DNA of 6,675 nucleotides from UBA1425 sp045537495 (lineage in GTDB: Bacteria; Bacillota; Clostridia; Oscillospirales; Acutalibacteraceae): positions 1 to 6,675 of the forward strand of contig JAZSPN010000003.1 of assembly GCA_045537495.1 (NCBI GenBank). Direction: 5' to 3'. Below, in pieces: positions 6,257 to 6,675 of this stretch (its first letter is position 1; each line of letters starts with the position of its first letter). The position numbers were made by a program, and so were the translations under genes. The notes under the pieces are model-generated. The model worked only from the letters and a program-made list of their open reading frames with translations, did no database searches and had not been told where the DNA came from.

Positions 6257-6262
6257 AAACAA
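6246..6262. promoter_or_regulatory. Operator-like palindrome over the -10 box
   Basis: TTGTTTACAATAAACAA is a perfect 7-bp inverted repeat with a 3-base centre. It fully covers the -10 hexamer and runs to the expected transcription start, the usual place for a repressor to block polymerase. The half-site TTGTTTA resembles XylR/ROK-type sugar repressor sites as I recall them, but the regulator is not in the window and its family is a guess. Confidence 0.65.
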
Positions 6263-6348
6263 GTGAGTGGCGTTTAGAGACGGTGCTTGCTTTAATATAT
6301 AGCTCGGATTTACATATATTTTTCAACAAAAATCAAAGGAGGGACACA

Positions 6349-6675
6349 ATGTCGTCTGAAAAGAAAGTCAGCTCTTCAAATGAAAATCTTTCTCCCGAGG
6401 AACAGCTCAAACGACAAGAGGCGCTTGATTATGTCCACCAGGACCGAAGATATGTAGGCTTTAAGGAAACCGTGGCGTACATACTGAACGACGCTTCCGC
6501 AAGTCTTAATATCGGACAGTACAACGAACGATTTATTTACGATATTGTAAAAATTGACTTTAAACTTCTTGCCATCCAAAACTCTCTGGCAGGCGTCTGG
6601 GATGTAATTAACGACTTGTTCATCGGCGTTATCGTCGAGAAAACACGTACACGCTGGGGCAAGTTTAAGCCGTGG
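6349..6675 (+). CDS. GPH/MelB-type sugar:cation symporter, 5' part
   Basis: The first 109 residues of a gene cut by the right edge; a full family member would be about 450-500 residues with 12 membrane helices. The start is ATG at 6349, with AAAGGAGGG ending 5 bases upstream. A hydrophilic tail of about 38 residues (SSEKKVSSSNENLSPEEQ...) precedes the first transporter-like segment, and a second follows with the family signature: W84-D85-V-I-N88-D89, then G93, then TRTRWGKFKPW at the end. In MelB the equivalent D55, N58 and D59 form the sodium/proton and sugar site. All three are kept here, so cation-coupled uptake of a glycoside, pentoside or hexuronide is likely, with the sugar unknown. The Pro usual after the second Asp is Leu (L90). 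The gene is transcribed divergently from the surface-protein operon and appears to be repressor-controlled. Confidence 0.88.
   Translation, partial: MSSEKKVSSSNENLSPEEQLKRQEALDYVHQDRRYVGFKETVAYILNDASASLNIGQYNERFIYDIVKIDFKLLAIQNSLAGVWDVINDLFIGVIVEKTRTRWGKFKPW

Noticed and set aside
6376..6579. 67-codon minus-strand frame at the right end
   Set aside because: It is antisense to the transporter gene, which has a clear ribosome site and the GPH signature.

Overview
The window looks like chromosome from an anaerobic gut- or rumen-type Clostridia bacterium, most likely near the Oscillospiraceae/Ruminococcaceae. The clues are strong AGGAGG-type ribosome sites, sigma-A-like promoters, AT-rich spacers beside moderately GC-rich genes, a TTG start, and a secreted GLUG/beta-helix protein ending in a type I dockerin. 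The taxonomic call is inference; there is no marker gene here.

Layout. Bases 1-356 hold no gene I can support. They contain a strong 15-bp hairpin terminator (68-105), a second smaller terminator-like hairpin (147-176), a short hairpin that is a UUCG tetraloop on the minus strand (175-186), and a 13-bp hairpin (267-300) best formed by minus-strand RNA. This appears to be a convergent end: a rightward gene lying mostly off the left edge and the leftward two-gene unit both stop here. Bases 357-1037 (minus) encode a 226-residue PHP-domain metallo-phosphoesterase with a TTG start. Bases 1063-6078 (minus) encode a 1671-residue secreted surface or cellulosome-like protein. It has a signal peptide, two GLUG-repeat modules, two beta-helix modules and a C-terminal dockerin. 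The two genes are 25 bases apart and read as one operon from a promoter near 6123-6151.

The 270-base spacer 6079-6348 is a divergent regulatory region. Its right half carries a near-consensus promoter (TTGACA, 17 bases, TACAAT) whose -10 box lies inside a perfect 7-3-7 palindrome, a likely operator. This promoter drives the gene starting at 6349, the first 109 residues of a GPH/MelB-type sugar:cation symporter cut by the right edge.

As a unit, the window pairs a secreted adhesive or scaffold-associated protein with a sugar uptake gene that appears to be under repressor control. This fits a glycan-using commensal, but no enzyme acting on glycans is seen here, so a joint function is inference. 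The most notable item is the doubly duplicated (2+2) architecture of the giant dockerin protein, with internal repeats still visible at DNA level.
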